A stretch of 25,881 bases of DNA from Deltaproteobacteria bacterium. Lineage in GTDB: Bacteria; Desulfobacterota; Desulfobacteria; Desulfobacterales; JAFDCJ01. The position numbers and the translations under genes are program-made. Location: assembly GCA_024277475.1 (NCBI GenBank), contig JAJRVC010000724.1, positions 1 to 25,881 on the forward strand. The letters run 5' to 3'. Positions 17,397 to 24,696 of the stretch are shown here, in pieces (position 1 is the first letter of the stretch; every line of letters starts with the position of its first letter). The notes beneath the pieces were generated by a model. That model worked only from the letters and a program-made list of their open reading frames with translations, searched no databases and was not told the DNA's origin.

Positions 17397-17436
17397 ATTG
17401 GGGCGAGGCCCCTAACTTGTTTTCTTGTTTTCGGCC

Positions 17437-17476
17437 TTTACATCACTTCATTTGGCCATTATAATATAACCAAATG
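17437..17476 (+). promoter_or_regulatory. Promoter and operator of the Xre-RES operon
   Basis: TTTACA (17437-17442), a 17-bp spacer and a perfect TATAAT (17460-17465) make a strong sigma-70 promoter. Inverted arms CATTTGG (17449-17455) and CCAAATG (17470-17476) flank the -10 with centres 21 bp apart, two helical turns. That is the expected layout for an autorepressing Xre antitoxin. The -10 match and inverted repeat are seen; repressor binding is inferred. Confidence 0.75.
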
Positions 17477-17496
17477 GTCAAAAGGAGATTGGAAAA

Positions 17497-17898
17497 ATGT
17501 ATGGTGCGTCCATAGGTTTAAAGCCACAAAACAGCGCGATGATCATTTCGAAGATTAAAAAGGGATTACCGGCAGGTGCCTTTGAAAGGCTTCGCAAGAA
17601 CCTGGATGTTTCCGAAAAGACGCTCTCAAAGGTTTTGAACATTGCCATCACAACATTGACACGACGTAAAAATGCCGGACGGCTTTCATTTGAAGAATCA
17701 GAACGGCTATTTCGACTTGCTTGCCTGTATGACAAGGCGGTAGAGGTATTTGAAGACCCTCAGATGGCTCGTAAATGGCTTAAGGAGCCTTCTTGGGCCT
17801 TAGGAGATGTTATCCCCCTGCAGTATGCGGACACCGAACTGGGAGCGCAAGAGGTTGAAGATTTGCTAGGCCGCATCGAACATGGGGTGTTTACCTGA
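17497..17898 (+). CDS. Xre/MbcA/ParS-type antitoxin (DUF2384)
   Basis: A 133-residue antitoxin of the Xre-RES family. Residues about 24-70 form a helix-turn-helix segment (FERLRKNLDVSEKTLSKVLN then ITTLTRRKNAGRLSFEES). The C-terminal half is the toxin-binding domain of the DUF2384 type: FEDPQMARKWLKEPSWALGD, PLQYADTELGAQEVEDLLGR, IEHGVF. The terminal GRIEHGVF tail is typical and inserts into the toxin active site in known complexes. AAAGGAG lies 9 nt before ATG 17497. The TGA overlaps the toxin ATG (TGATG). It should repress its own promoter through the inverted repeat just upstream. Confidence 0.9.
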   Translation: MYGASIGLKPQNSAMIISKIKKGLPAGAFERLRKNLDVSEKTLSKVLNIAITTLTRRKNAGRLSFEESERLFRLACLYDKAVEVFEDPQMARKWLKEPSWALGDVIPLQYADTELGAQEVEDLLGRIEHGVFT

Positions 17899-18362
17899 TG
17901 ATCACCGCCTGGAGAATCGTCAGCGCTAATTATAAAGATAAAGCTTTTGTGGGTGATGGAGCCCGAATCCATGGCGGCCGCTGGAACAGCAAAGGGGTCG
18001 CTGTTGTCTATACTGCCGACAGCCTGGCGCTGGCGTCCATTGAAATGATCGTGAACCTTCCTGCCCCAAAACTGCTTCAAAAGTATGTACGCATTTCAGC
18101 ACGTATTGGCCTGGATCTTGTTTCGGATTTGTCCGCAGCCGATTTTCCAGAAGATTGGAACAGTCGCCCAATTTCCCCATCCACGCGAGCCGTCGGCGAT
18201 CACTGGGTCAAAAAGCAAAGCTCGGCAGTTTTAAGAGTGCCGAGCATAGTTGTGCCTGATGAATATAACTACCTGCTTAATCCATCCCATCCTGATTTTG
18301 TTAAAATCGAGATCGGAAAGCCGATTATATACTATTTTGATCCTCGTCTGACGAAACGATAG
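17898..18362 (+). CDS. RES-domain toxin (NAD+-degrading type)
   Basis: A 154-residue RES toxin. Signature residues are R6 (AWRI), R28 in GGRWNSKG, Y38 in VVYTAD, E49 in LASIEM and S130 in NPSHPDF. The spacing of R28, Y38, E49 and S130 equals that of the functionally required residues reported for the Pseudomonas putida RES toxin (R31, Y41, E52, S133). RES toxins are known to deplete cellular NAD+ by phosphorolysis or hydrolysis, causing growth arrest. Start overlaps the antitoxin stop, so the pair is translationally coupled. All key residues are intact, so activity is expected. A MITE-like element begins about 50 bp downstream. Confidence 0.92.
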   Translation: MITAWRIVSANYKDKAFVGDGARIHGGRWNSKGVAVVYTADSLALASIEMIVNLPAPKLLQKYVRISARIGLDLVSDLSAADFPEDWNSRPISPSTRAVGDHWVKKQSSAVLRVPSIVVPDEYNYLLNPSHPDFVKIEIGKPIIYYFDPRLTKR

Positions 18363-18411
18363 TCATGGTGATAAGCAAAAAGCGGTGATGACAATATTTT
18401 GAGACAAATCG

Positions 18412-18532
18412 ATATCAATTCATAAGCCGCCGGCATCGATCAGATTTGCACCCGTCAAGCATGCCCTCGCGGTTAACGGTAGAACCTTTTAAATTCTCAT
18501 CCCGACAGGTCGGGGTGGCTTATGAATTGAGT
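18412..18532 (+). repeat. MITE-like inverted-repeat element, copy 2
   Basis: About 121 bp with terminal inverted repeats TCAATTCATAAGCCGCC and GGTGGCTTATGAATTGA. Nearly identical to the reverse complement of 6005-6123. Two single-base indels separate them (GGTTAACGG against GGTAACGG, and TTTTAAATTC against TTTTTAATTC). The hairpin CCCGAC-AG-GTCGGG is perfect here (18501-18514). Confidence 0.82.
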
Positions 18533-18685
18533 TAGAATAAAAATATGTCTTTGCATATCGTATAATCCGCTTGATTGCAATCTAATTTTCTACTCCAACC
18601 CTTTCAAGCGCATAGCGCCAAATTTAGTATCTATTTATTGAAATCACATCATGTTTGCGAAGGATTTATCTAACAAAATGTTTTT

Positions 18686-18757
18686 GCCACCAAGACGCCA
18701 AGACACGAAGTTTAATTATAATAAAAATTTGTTTTTATGTCTTGGTGCCTTTGTGGC
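18686..18757. repeat. Long imperfect intergenic hairpin
   Basis: Left arm starting GCCACCAAGACGCCAAGACA pairs with the right arm ATGTCTTGGTGCCTTTGTGG plus C (18737-18757) with a few mismatches over an AT-rich loop. It lies downstream of the converging RES and kor transcripts and could act as a bidirectional end point, though no T-tract follows. Confidence 0.55.
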
Positions 18758-18824
18758 TATTCTTTCCGGTTTATCCGGGTTGGGTTTCAGCAATTAAAAA
18801 ATTTCCGGTTTGGGCTTGTCCGGG

Positions 18825-19370
18825 TTAGGATTTAAACTGCTCGCCAAGGGCCAGCCCCAAATCCAGAGCCTGCCGGTTCATGGCCAGAAAATCCGGCAGA
18901 ATCCGAGTCTCAAGAACCTTCATAATGGACTCGGGAGCTAAAAGATCGGTCATACGCGTCACCGCTCCCAGCATGCAGACGTTAAAAACGATCGGCTTTC
19001 CGATTGTTTCCATAACGCTTTCGTACATGGGCAGTTCTCTTTGCTGGGCATCAACTTTTTTCTGGGTTTTTACATGACGGGTGTCGGTAATCAATAATCC
19101 CCCGGGACGAATAATCTGATAAAAATTGTTATAGGCTTCCTGGGTAAGGCAGACCAGCACATTGGGTTGAATTACCTTGGGATAGTCAATCGTCGAATCG
19201 GAAATAATGACATCGGATCGGGTGGAGCCTCCCCGTGCCGCAGCGCCGTATGACTGAGACTGTACAGCGTTCAGATTTTCATACAGCACGGCTGCTTCAG
19301 CGAGAATAATACTCGCCGTGATGACTCCCTGGCCCCCCGAGCCTGAAAATACCATCCTGCATCTTTCCAT
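18825..19370 (-). CDS. korC: 2-oxoacid:ferredoxin oxidoreductase gamma subunit
   Basis: A 181-residue gamma subunit. Characteristic blocks are MVFSGSGGQGVITASIILAE at the N-terminus, QSQSYGAAARGGSTRSDVII, and LVCLTQEAYNNFYQIIRPGG. In this enzyme family the gamma domain completes the active complex that oxidatively decarboxylates 2-oxoacids to acyl-CoA while reducing ferredoxin. ATG 19370 overlaps the korB stop (TAATG), with GGGAGG upstream inside korB. Last gene of the four-gene operon. Confidence 0.9.
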   Translation of the reverse strand: MERCRMVFSGSGGQGVITASIILAEAAVLYENLNAVQSQSYGAAARGGSTRSDVIISDSTIDYPKVIQPNVLVCLTQEAYNNFYQIIRPGGLLITDTRHVKTQKKVDAQQRELPMYESVMETIGKPIVFNVCMLGAVTRMTDLLAPESIMKVLETRILPDFLAMNRQALDLGLALGEQFKS

Positions 19371-20176
19371 TAGTTTTGTCCTCCCACCGCCTTTTCGACG
19401 ATTTTATCATATTCACTGCAGTACTCCGGCCTCTCAGTTTGCACAAAGATACCCCTTTCAATCAAATCAGGATTTTCCTGCCTTGCCTTGGAACCAATGG
19501 GGGTAGTATGGCTTTTAAACCACTTCACCATATCTACGGCATCACCGGCTTTGTTCTTGCGCCCGAAATACGTCGGACACTGGCTTAGAATCTCCACCAC
19601 GGAAAACCCCTCGTGCAGGATGGCTTTTTTGATGATATCGGCTATCTGCTGAACATGATAACTGGTGGTACGAGCCACAAATGTAGCACCGGCGGCCTTT
19701 GCCAACTCCACCACATCAAAGCTGTAGTCGATATTGGAAAAAGGTGCGGTTGTCGCCCGGATGCCGGGACCCGACAAGGGCGAAAACTGCCCTCCGGTCA
19801 TTCCGTAAATTCGGTTGTTCATGACAATGGCCGTAATATCAATATTTCTGCGGGCCGCATGGATAAAATGATTGCCGCCAATGGCCAAAGCATCGCCATC
19901 ACCCATGGGAACGATAAGATTCAGCTCCGGCCGGCTCATTTTCACGCCGGTGGCAAAAGCCAGCGCCCGGCCGTGGATGGTGTGCAGCGTATGAAAATCG
20001 ACATAGCCGGTAATTCTTGCGGAACAGCCGATACCGGATACCATCACGATGTCATTTTTGCTCATGCCAAGTTTTTCGACGGCTTGCAGCAGTCCGTTGA
20101 GCACCATCCCATGGCCGCAGCCGGCACACCACAGGTGCGGAAAAAATCTTTCCCTCAGGTAATCTTTAACTGCCAT
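19370..20176 (-). CDS. korB: 2-oxoacid:ferredoxin oxidoreductase beta subunit (TPP-binding)
   Basis: A 268-residue thiamine-diphosphate subunit. The TPP/Mg2+ motif GDGDALAIGG followed by MNNRIYGMTGGQFSP is clear, and conserved cysteines occur in HLWCAGCGHGM and SGIGCSARITGY, ligands for the [4Fe-4S] cluster in this family. The DFHTLHTIHGRALAFATG block is typical of 2-oxoglutarate ferredoxin oxidoreductase beta chains. The start is 3 nt after the korA stop, indicating coupling. 2-Oxoglutarate is the likely substrate, but branched-chain or aryl 2-oxoacids cannot be excluded. Confidence 0.92.
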   Translation of the reverse strand: MAVKDYLRERFFPHLWCAGCGHGMVLNGLLQAVEKLGMSKNDIVMVSGIGCSARITGYVDFHTLHTIHGRALAFATGVKMSRPELNLIVPMGDGDALAIGGNHFIHAARRNIDITAIVMNNRIYGMTGGQFSPLSGPGIRATTAPFSNIDYSFDVVELAKAAGATFVARTTSYHVQQIADIIKKAILHEGFSVVEILSQCPTYFGRKNKAGDAVDMVKWFKSHTTPIGSKARQENPDLIERGIFVQTERPEYCSEYDKIVEKAVGGQN

Positions 20177-20179
20177 GTT

Positions 20180-21328
20180 TCAAACCCCCTTTCCCTGGAT
20201 TATTCGAAAAATGTTCATGATATCCGCCGGGGTGATAAAAACACCGTCGATGCGGTTGGCGAGAAATACCTTTTGCGGTTCATCCACCGTCAGTTTCACC
20301 TCCCTGAGAATCTGTCCCATGTTCTGTTCCACAACAATCACGGATTTGCTTCCGGCACATTTCTCGCGCACAATGTTCTCGGGAAAGGGCCACAGCGTCT
20401 GCAATTCCAAAAGTCCGAGTTTTTCTCCTCTCGACCGTCTATTTTCCACAACATGCAGCGCCGAACGGGCCGCTGAGCCGTAAGAAATCAGCAAATGCTC
20501 CGCATCTTCCAGATAATATTCTTTATACCGGGCGAGAATGCTGCTGCGATTTTCGAGCTTGTCCACCAGATGGTGCAGCAGGCCGTGGACCACCCGGGGT
20601 TCGGCGGACGGAAATCCCCACATGTCGTGAAATAATCCGGTAACATTGTAGCGGTGAACACCGCCGAAATCCGACATGGGAAGACGTCCATCTTCCCTGG
20701 GCAAATAGGGATGATAATCCACGCCCTTTTTTACAGATGTCCTGAGCCGGTCCACCAGGGCAATCACGTCCGGTTCGGGTATAACGAGGCGCTCACGCAT
20801 ATGGCCCACTACCTCGTCAAATAAAAGTATGACGGGTGTCCGATAGGTTTCGGCCAGGTTAAAGGCTTCCACCGTCACCGCGAAGACGTCCTGGTGGTTT
20901 GAAGCCGTCATCGCAATGATGGCATGATCCCCGTGGGTTCCCCAGCGAGCCTGGTTGACATCCCCCTGGCTGCCGTGGGTCGGAATTCCGGTGGAGGGAC
21001 CGCCACGCTGAACATTGACGATCACACAGGGAATTTCAGCCATAACCGCATATCCAAGGGCTTCCTGCATCAATGAAAAACCGGGCCCGCTGGTGGCTGT
21101 CATGACTTTACGACCGGTCAGTGAAGCGCCGATAATAGCGCACAACGAAGCAATCTCATCTTCCATCTGAATAAACTTGCCGCCGATCCGGGGGAGCCGG
21201 TAAGATAATATCTCGGCTATCTCGGTTGAAGGTGTAATCGGATAACCGGCAAAAAAATCAAGCCCGGCGTACAGTGCGCCTTCGACGCAGGCCTCGTTGC
21301 CTTGAACGAATTTTTTGTTTTCACGCAT
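20180..21328 (-). CDS. korA: 2-oxoacid:ferredoxin oxidoreductase alpha subunit
   Basis: A 382-residue alpha subunit carrying the pyrimidine-binding and transketolase C-like domains. Hallmarks are QGNEACVEGALYAGLDFFAG at the start, GYPITPSTEIAE, QMEDEIASLCAIIGASLTG, TATSGPGFSLMQEALGYAVM, and NVQRGGPSTGIPTHGSQGDV. The C-terminal third has LLISYGSAARSALHVV and LQTLWPFPENIVRE. It starts 9 nt after korD, in the conserved D-A-B-C order. In sulfate reducers that oxidise acetate completely this enzyme serves the TCA cycle; that use here is inference. Confidence 0.93.
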   Translation of the reverse strand: MRENKKFVQGNEACVEGALYAGLDFFAGYPITPSTEIAEILSYRLPRIGGKFIQMEDEIASLCAIIGASLTGRKVMTATSGPGFSLMQEALGYAVMAEIPCVIVNVQRGGPSTGIPTHGSQGDVNQARWGTHGDHAIIAMTASNHQDVFAVTVEAFNLAETYRTPVILLFDEVVGHMRERLVIPEPDVIALVDRLRTSVKKGVDYHPYLPREDGRLPMSDFGGVHRYNVTGLFHDMWGFPSAEPRVVHGLLHHLVDKLENRSSILARYKEYYLEDAEHLLISYGSAARSALHVVENRRSRGEKLGLLELQTLWPFPENIVREKCAGSKSVIVVEQNMGQILREVKLTVDEPQKVFLANRIDGVFITPADIMNIFRIIQGKGV

Positions 21329-21337
21329 CTTAACACC

Positions 21338-21544
21338 CTACTCTTCCAGTTCGATTTCAATTGCCAAATCCGGGCATCGCATTTCACAAAGCCTGCAGCA
21401 GATACAGTCCTGCGGCCGCGCCGCTTTGACTTTGTCCTCGTCATCCAATTCTAAAACCCTTTTCGGACAGAATTCGACACAGATGCCGCAGCCCTTGCAC
21501 CAATCCCGATTGATATGGTGTTGCTTTAATTTTGGCTTCCCCAT
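21338..21544 (-). CDS. korD: 2-oxoacid:ferredoxin oxidoreductase delta subunit (2x[4Fe-4S] ferredoxin)
   Basis: A 68-residue ferredoxin-like subunit if translation begins at ATG 21544 (MGKPKLKQHHI); GAGG stands 8 nt before it. A longer frame reaches back to 21592 but lacks a good ribosome site and adds residues foreign to the family. Two complete cluster motifs are present: CKGCGICVEFCPKRV and CICCRLCEMRCPD, each C-x2-C-x2-C-x3-C followed by Pro. It passes electrons from the catalytic subunits to free ferredoxin. First gene of the operon. Confidence 0.9.
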   Translation of the reverse strand: MGKPKLKQHHINRDWCKGCGICVEFCPKRVLELDDEDKVKAARPQDCICCRLCEMRCPDLAIEIELEE

Positions 21545-21613
21545 AAACCATCCCTCACAAGATTTAGTTTCAACCACTTTACCCATCAACAATCAACCCA
21601 ATAACGACATCTG

Positions 21614-21643
21614 ACATTAGTTAATTTAACATGCCATTGTCAA
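21614..21643 (-). promoter_or_regulatory. Possible promoter of the kor operon
   Basis: On the minus strand TTGACA (21643-21638) is followed after 18 bp by TAATGT (21619-21614), about 70 bp before the korD start. The -35 is perfect; the -10 is weak. Confidence 0.35.
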
Positions 21644-21950
21644 GCAAAACCGCCATTGAAATCGGTACCGCAGGGTGTAATGGGTAGCTCCGGATAAACC
21701 GTAACCCAAAAAGAAAGATTCATCACGAAAACGCGAAAGTACGAAAACACGAAAAGGATGCAAAAGAGATTTCGTGCTTTTTAATAAACAAATTAGAACA
21801 CAGATAAAATGAGAATAAAAAATGGAAAGAATTGCTAAATTCGACATTCGTCAATCTACATTCGGCATTTGTCATGCATGTTACGGCTATTTTTCACTTG
21901 CCCGGTTTACCCCTTTGACAAGAGGCAGTATTTTTTATTATGCTTGTATC
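21644..21950. other. Intergenic region with degenerate CGAAAA-rich repeat
   Basis: Between kor and mltG. CACGAAAACGCGAAAGTACG and following CGAAAACACGAAAAGG (about 21724-21759) face a TTTCGTGCTTTTT (21769-21781), giving an imperfect hairpin of the same loose type as at 15846 and 18686. No gene is seen. Confidence 0.4.
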
Positions 21951-22071
21951 AAGGTTGACAACCTCGTAAAAAGTCAAAATTATCAAATTTTGATCTTATA
22001 ACATATTATAATTATTAAATATAAAATTATTATTTGTGCTTTTTGTGCCTTTTTGCGGCCACGTCAAGGTT
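21951..22071 (-). repeat. Dispersed repeat copy R3
   Basis: Read on the minus strand it gives GTGGCCGCAAAAAGGCACAA, an AT-rich centre with ATATGTTATAAGATC, TTTTGACTTTTTACGAGG and TTGTCAACCTTGA, in the same order as R2 at 13471-13590. Ends read AAGGTTGACAACC and GGCCACGTCAAGGTT, a loosely inverted pair. Confidence 0.7.
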
Positions 22072-22076
22072 AAACG

Positions 22077-22101
22077 GTTCAGGCTTCAACGTTCCGGGTT
22101 A
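22077..22101. repeat. 7-nt-phased GTTCNNN run
   Basis: GTTCAGG, CTTCAAC, GTTCCGG and GTTA start at 22077, 22084, 22091 and 22098, exactly 7 nt apart. Nearly the same words recur at 24359-24384. Confidence 0.6.
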
Positions 22102-22181
22102 AAAAAAACCAGCTCATATCATGGGAGTCTTGTCTTCTCCAGGTTATAAATCCATTTCACTCGAAAGGAGCTCATTTAGGA

Positions 22182-23195
22182 TTGAAAAAGGCCCTGTTCT
22201 TTATCTTAATTTCTCTTTTTATCGTTGTTTGCGCAGCAATCGGGCTTATTCTTGAACTCCGCATTTACGCTGATACGCCCGCTAAAGCCAACACCTCAGA
22301 AAATGTCATCTTCAATGTACGTCCGGGGCAAACCCTGAGGGCCACCGCCGATATTCTCCAGCAGACAGGTCTTATTAAAAGTCGGTTAAAGTTTATTCTA
22401 ATAGCCCGCATGAAAGGTTTTGATAAACGTCTCAAGGCCGGGGAATATCTCCTCTCTGCCGGCATGCCGCCCCGTCAAATCCTGAAAATCATGGTAAAGG
22501 GGGCAGTCAATCTTCACAAACTTACCGTTCCGGAAGGCTACAGCATCCCTCAGATCGCTGCGCTGGTGGAAAAGGCCAAATTCGGCTCAAAAATCGATTT
22601 CATCAAAACAGCCATGGACTCCGCCCTGGCACACAAAAACGGTATTGAAGCCGCAACGCTTGAAGGATATTTGTTCCCCGATACTTATTTTTTCCCGCGA
22701 GGGGTTACCATGGAACAGATCATTTCGGCGATGGTGAATCGGTTCTGGTCCGTTTTTACAACTGAATGGAAAGAGCGTGCCAAGGACCTCGGATTTACGG
22801 TTCATCAGATTGTAACCCTGGCATCGATCATTGAAAAGGAGACCGGAGCAGCCTTTGAAAGACCGATTATTTCATCGGTTTTCCACAATCGTTTGAAAAA
22901 GAAGATGCGCCTGGAATCGGATCCGACCGTAATTTACGGCATAAAAAATTTTGACGGCAATATTACCCGTAAAGACCTCAACACCCATACCCCCTATAAC
23001 ACCTATAAAATCAGGGGACTTCCCGCCGGTCCGATTGCAAACCCCGGCCGAGCCTCTCTGGAAGCGGCTCTATATCCTGAAAAAACGGTATTTATCTATT
23101 TTGTTTCAAAAAAAGACAGCACCCACTATTTCTCAACAAACCTGAAAGAGCACAATCAAGCCGTACGGAAATATCAGTTGAGACGGAAAAAATAA
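22182..23195 (+). CDS. mltG: Endolytic murein transglycosylase MltG (YceG-like)
   Basis: A 337-residue inner-membrane protein: one N-terminal helix (about 3-24) anchors a periplasmic YceG domain. Diagnostic blocks are LKAGEYLLSAGMPPRQILKI, LTVPEGYSIPQIAALVE, EGYLFPDTYFFPRG, and the catalytic segment TLASIIEKETG with E218, the same residue number as the catalytic glutamate of E. coli MltG. FHNRLKKKMRLESDPTVIYG and PYNTYKIRGLPAGPIANPG complete the domain. MltG cleaves nascent glycan strands and sets their length. The start is TTG at 22182: AAAGGAG ends 11 nt before it, and no ATG or GTG fits the membrane anchor. Confidence 0.94.
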   Translation: MKKALFFILISLFIVVCAAIGLILELRIYADTPAKANTSENVIFNVRPGQTLRATADILQQTGLIKSRLKFILIARMKGFDKRLKAGEYLLSAGMPPRQILKIMVKGAVNLHKLTVPEGYSIPQIAALVEKAKFGSKIDFIKTAMDSALAHKNGIEAATLEGYLFPDTYFFPRGVTMEQIISAMVNRFWSVFTTEWKERAKDLGFTVHQIVTLASIIEKETGAAFERPIISSVFHNRLKKKMRLESDPTVIYGIKNFDGNITRKDLNTHTPYNTYKIRGLPAGPIANPGRASLEAALYPEKTVFIYFVSKKDSTHYFSTNLKEHNQAVRKYQLRRKK

Positions 23196-23517
23196 CCCTG
23201 TGAAACTACACCTAGCTGGAACAATAAATAGATGGAACGTCGAACATCAGTTTTTATTAGATCGAACCGGCCGATCTTCTCTTCAGGCCAGCGGCTGGGC
23301 TCCCCAAACGGCTACCAAGGCTTCATCTCGCTTGACACAAAACCATTCCACCCTTACCTTATTTATAACCGTTCAGAAGGGTTAAGGGCAATGATGGGTT
23401 TAAAAAAATCAGTATTCTCTCCGAGCGTAGGCCATCATTCCATTTGGCTTAAAAACGCGGATAGAAACAAAATATTAATGTATTTTCAATGAATTATATA
23501 AATTGCGAGACAGAATC
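23196..23517. other. Intergenic region downstream of mltG
   Basis: About 320 bp. Two GAAC heptads (GAACGTC, GAACATC; starts 23235 and 23242) and short inverted words (AATGATGG near 23391 facing CCATCATT near 23432) are visible. Neither a terminator nor a convincing gene was found. Confidence 0.35.
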
Positions 23518-23753
23518 ATGGCGGCATCCAAAAAAAGGCGCAAACCTTCCTCATCGATCTTGAAAAACTAAACACACTCAATGCAGAGGGATGTGCTGCC
23601 TGCGGCCGTAAATTCACCCTGGGCGAAACAGTGGTAAAAGCCTGTGGCGCCTGGGAAGGACCGCCAAGATTTATTCATAAAAATGAAGCTGTCTGGGATA
23701 CAGCTACTTCCGGGTTTATCGAACGGCGGTGTTATGAGTCCAGAAAAGGGTGA
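23518..23753 (+). CDS. Small conserved-looking Cys-rich protein, frame broken at an A7 run
   Basis: From GCG 23538 to TGA 23753 a 71-codon frame encodes a protein-like sequence: AQTFLIDLEKLNTLNAEGC, AACGRKFTLGETVVKACGAW, EGPPRFIHKNEAVWDTATSG, FIERRCYESRKG. It has no start codon of its own before an in-frame stop. ATG 23518 opens MAASKK in another frame and meets it at seven A's (23530-23536); one extra A would join them as MAASKKKAQTFLIDLEKLN, about 78 residues. The CxxC (EGCAACGR) plus two later cysteines suggest zinc or Fe-S binding. I do not recognise the family. The break may be a real mutation, homopolymer slippage during expression, or a sequencing error. No good Shine-Dalgarno is visible. 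Confidence 0.6.
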
Positions 23754-23953
23754 TAAGGAGCAAAGGAAAATACGCAGGTATCGATGATTGTTTAAGTGGT
23801 TGTAAATATGGATTTATGCCATAAATATTCAATAGTCAATCCCGGGTGGGGAGACGGAAAATTGACGGTTTTTGTAAAGCGGCATTATTTCCGGTTTTGA
23901 AAAAAGATAGTTAAACATCTGTTTTTAAATGGTATTTAAAATTTTTACCAGTT
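23754..23953. other. AT-rich intergenic region
   Basis: About 200 bp after the Cys-rich frame. No ORF, hairpin or promoter stood out before the sigma-54-like site at 23954. Confidence 0.3.
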
Positions 23954-23970
23954 TGGCACAAAAATTGAAT
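23954..23970 (+). promoter_or_regulatory. Sigma-54-like -24/-12 element
   Basis: TGGCACAAAAATTGAAT fits the consensus TGGCAC-N5-TTGC(A/T) with correct GG to -12 spacing (GG-N10-GA), but the invariant-class GC at -12 reads GA. It faces the region ending in the terminator at 24311-24345. Suggestive only. Confidence 0.35.
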
Positions 23971-23981
23971 AAGAAATCAAA

Positions 23982-24345
23982 CAAGAAACAGGCAGTCAAA
24001 CGGTGTCAAAGTAAGTAAATTAAGAAAAATGGCTTCTCGGATGTGCGTGCATCTTTTCTGAAGGACTTCCCAAAACCAAGTTGAGAAGATACCACACGAG
24101 AACAACGGCATTTAGGGTAGCCTTTTTTAACAAGATATAGGGCCACAAACTGAAAAACGACATGGCCCCCTGGTATATGCTGACTGGCAGTGCATACCAC
24201 TCTATTGCGGTTTCGGGCGACTCCACCCTCAATCAGCCGGAGTGGCGGCTCAACCGAAATGACCATAACCCTGGAATTCGACAATCAGAGCATTCCGGGA
24301 AAACCCATGAAGAGCAGAGTCCAAAATTGACTCTGCTCTTTTTTT
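23982..24345 (+). ncRNA. Candidate untranslated transcript between sigma-54-like site and terminator
   Basis: About 360 nt with no convincing protein frame, bounded by the promoter-like site and a strong intrinsic terminator. The 3' half can fold: TTTCGG (24212-24217) with CCGAAA (24257-24262), ACTCC with GGAGT, and AGCCG with CGGCT as alternatives. One frame ends GGSTEMTITLEFDNQSIPGK then PMKSRVQN and a TGA in the terminator loop, so this may instead be the tail of a decayed gene. It matches no RNA family I recognise. Confidence 0.3.
24311..24345 (+). terminator. Strong Rho-independent terminator
   Basis: Perfect 11-bp stem AGAGCAGAGTC (24311-24321) with GACTCTGCTCT (24329-24339), a 7-nt loop CAAAATT, and a run of seven T's (24339-24345). 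This is the clearest intrinsic terminator in the window, yet no intact gene ends just before it on the plus strand. Confidence 0.9.
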
Positions 24346-24358
24346 GTGCGAATCTTAG

Positions 24359-24387
24359 GTTCAGCGGTTCAACGTTCCGGGTTAAGG
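24359..24387. repeat. GTTCNNN heptad run
   Basis: GTTC words start at 24359, 24367, 24374 and GTTA at 24381 (8, 7, 7 nt apart). The sequence GGTTCAACGTTCCGGGTTAA is almost repeated at 22082-22101. Confidence 0.55.
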
Positions 24388-24544
24388 GGAAAAAAGGGTA
24401 TTAAAGCCGCAAAGTTCTCGTTTAAAATGCTCATTTCCCAAATAATTGCAGCTTGGGGTTTACGAAGAAACAAATGCACAATTTTGGATTAACCCTGACG
24501 AGGCTGACACCTTTCTCGTCAATACGCATCTCAAATGCAGCCTT

Positions 24545-24679
24545 GAACTCTGAACCTTTCAACCCTTGAGCCCTGAACCCACAACCCTGAGCCCACAACC
24601 CTGAACCCTGAACCTGGAACCCAGAACTCTGAACTCTGAACTCTGAACCCTGAACCTTAAACCCACAACCCTGAACCTC
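24545..24679. repeat. Tandem degenerate heptad array (GAACNNN / CCCTGAA)
   Basis: About 135 bp of near-continuous 7-nt units: CCCTGAA, CCCACAA, CCCTGAG, CCTGGAA, CCCAGAA, CTCTGAA (three in a row) and CCTTAAA, with an 8-nt slip or two near the left end. The array ends 18 bp before the nagZ start codon, in the nagZ leader. The opposite strand shows an artefactual open frame with repeats such as VQGSGF, because 21 nt equals three units. Confidence 0.85.
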
Positions 24680-24696
24680 ACATCGGAACCAAAAAA

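Larger units (their letters stand above)
17076..17436. other. Intergenic region with GCGGCT hairpin and octad repeats
   Basis: Gap between the dipeptidase and the Xre promoter. GCGGCT and AGCCGC pair over a 12-nt loop near 17124-17147, possibly a 3' end structure for the dipeptidase mRNA. The rest is dominated by the inverted octad runs listed separately. Confidence 0.4.

Noticed and set aside
19613..20476. Plus-strand 287-codon frame across korB and korA
   Set aside because: Antisense shadow spanning the junction of two well-supported genes; composition mirrors their codon bias.
24162..24404. Plus-strand 80-codon ORF beginning MAPWYMLTGSAYHS
   Set aside because: It reads straight through the perfect terminator hairpin and T-tract, so it is unlikely to be translated as such.
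24545..24679. Heptad array considered as a CRISPR array
   Set aside because: Units are 7 nt with no spacers and no 23-40 nt direct repeats; no cas genes are present.
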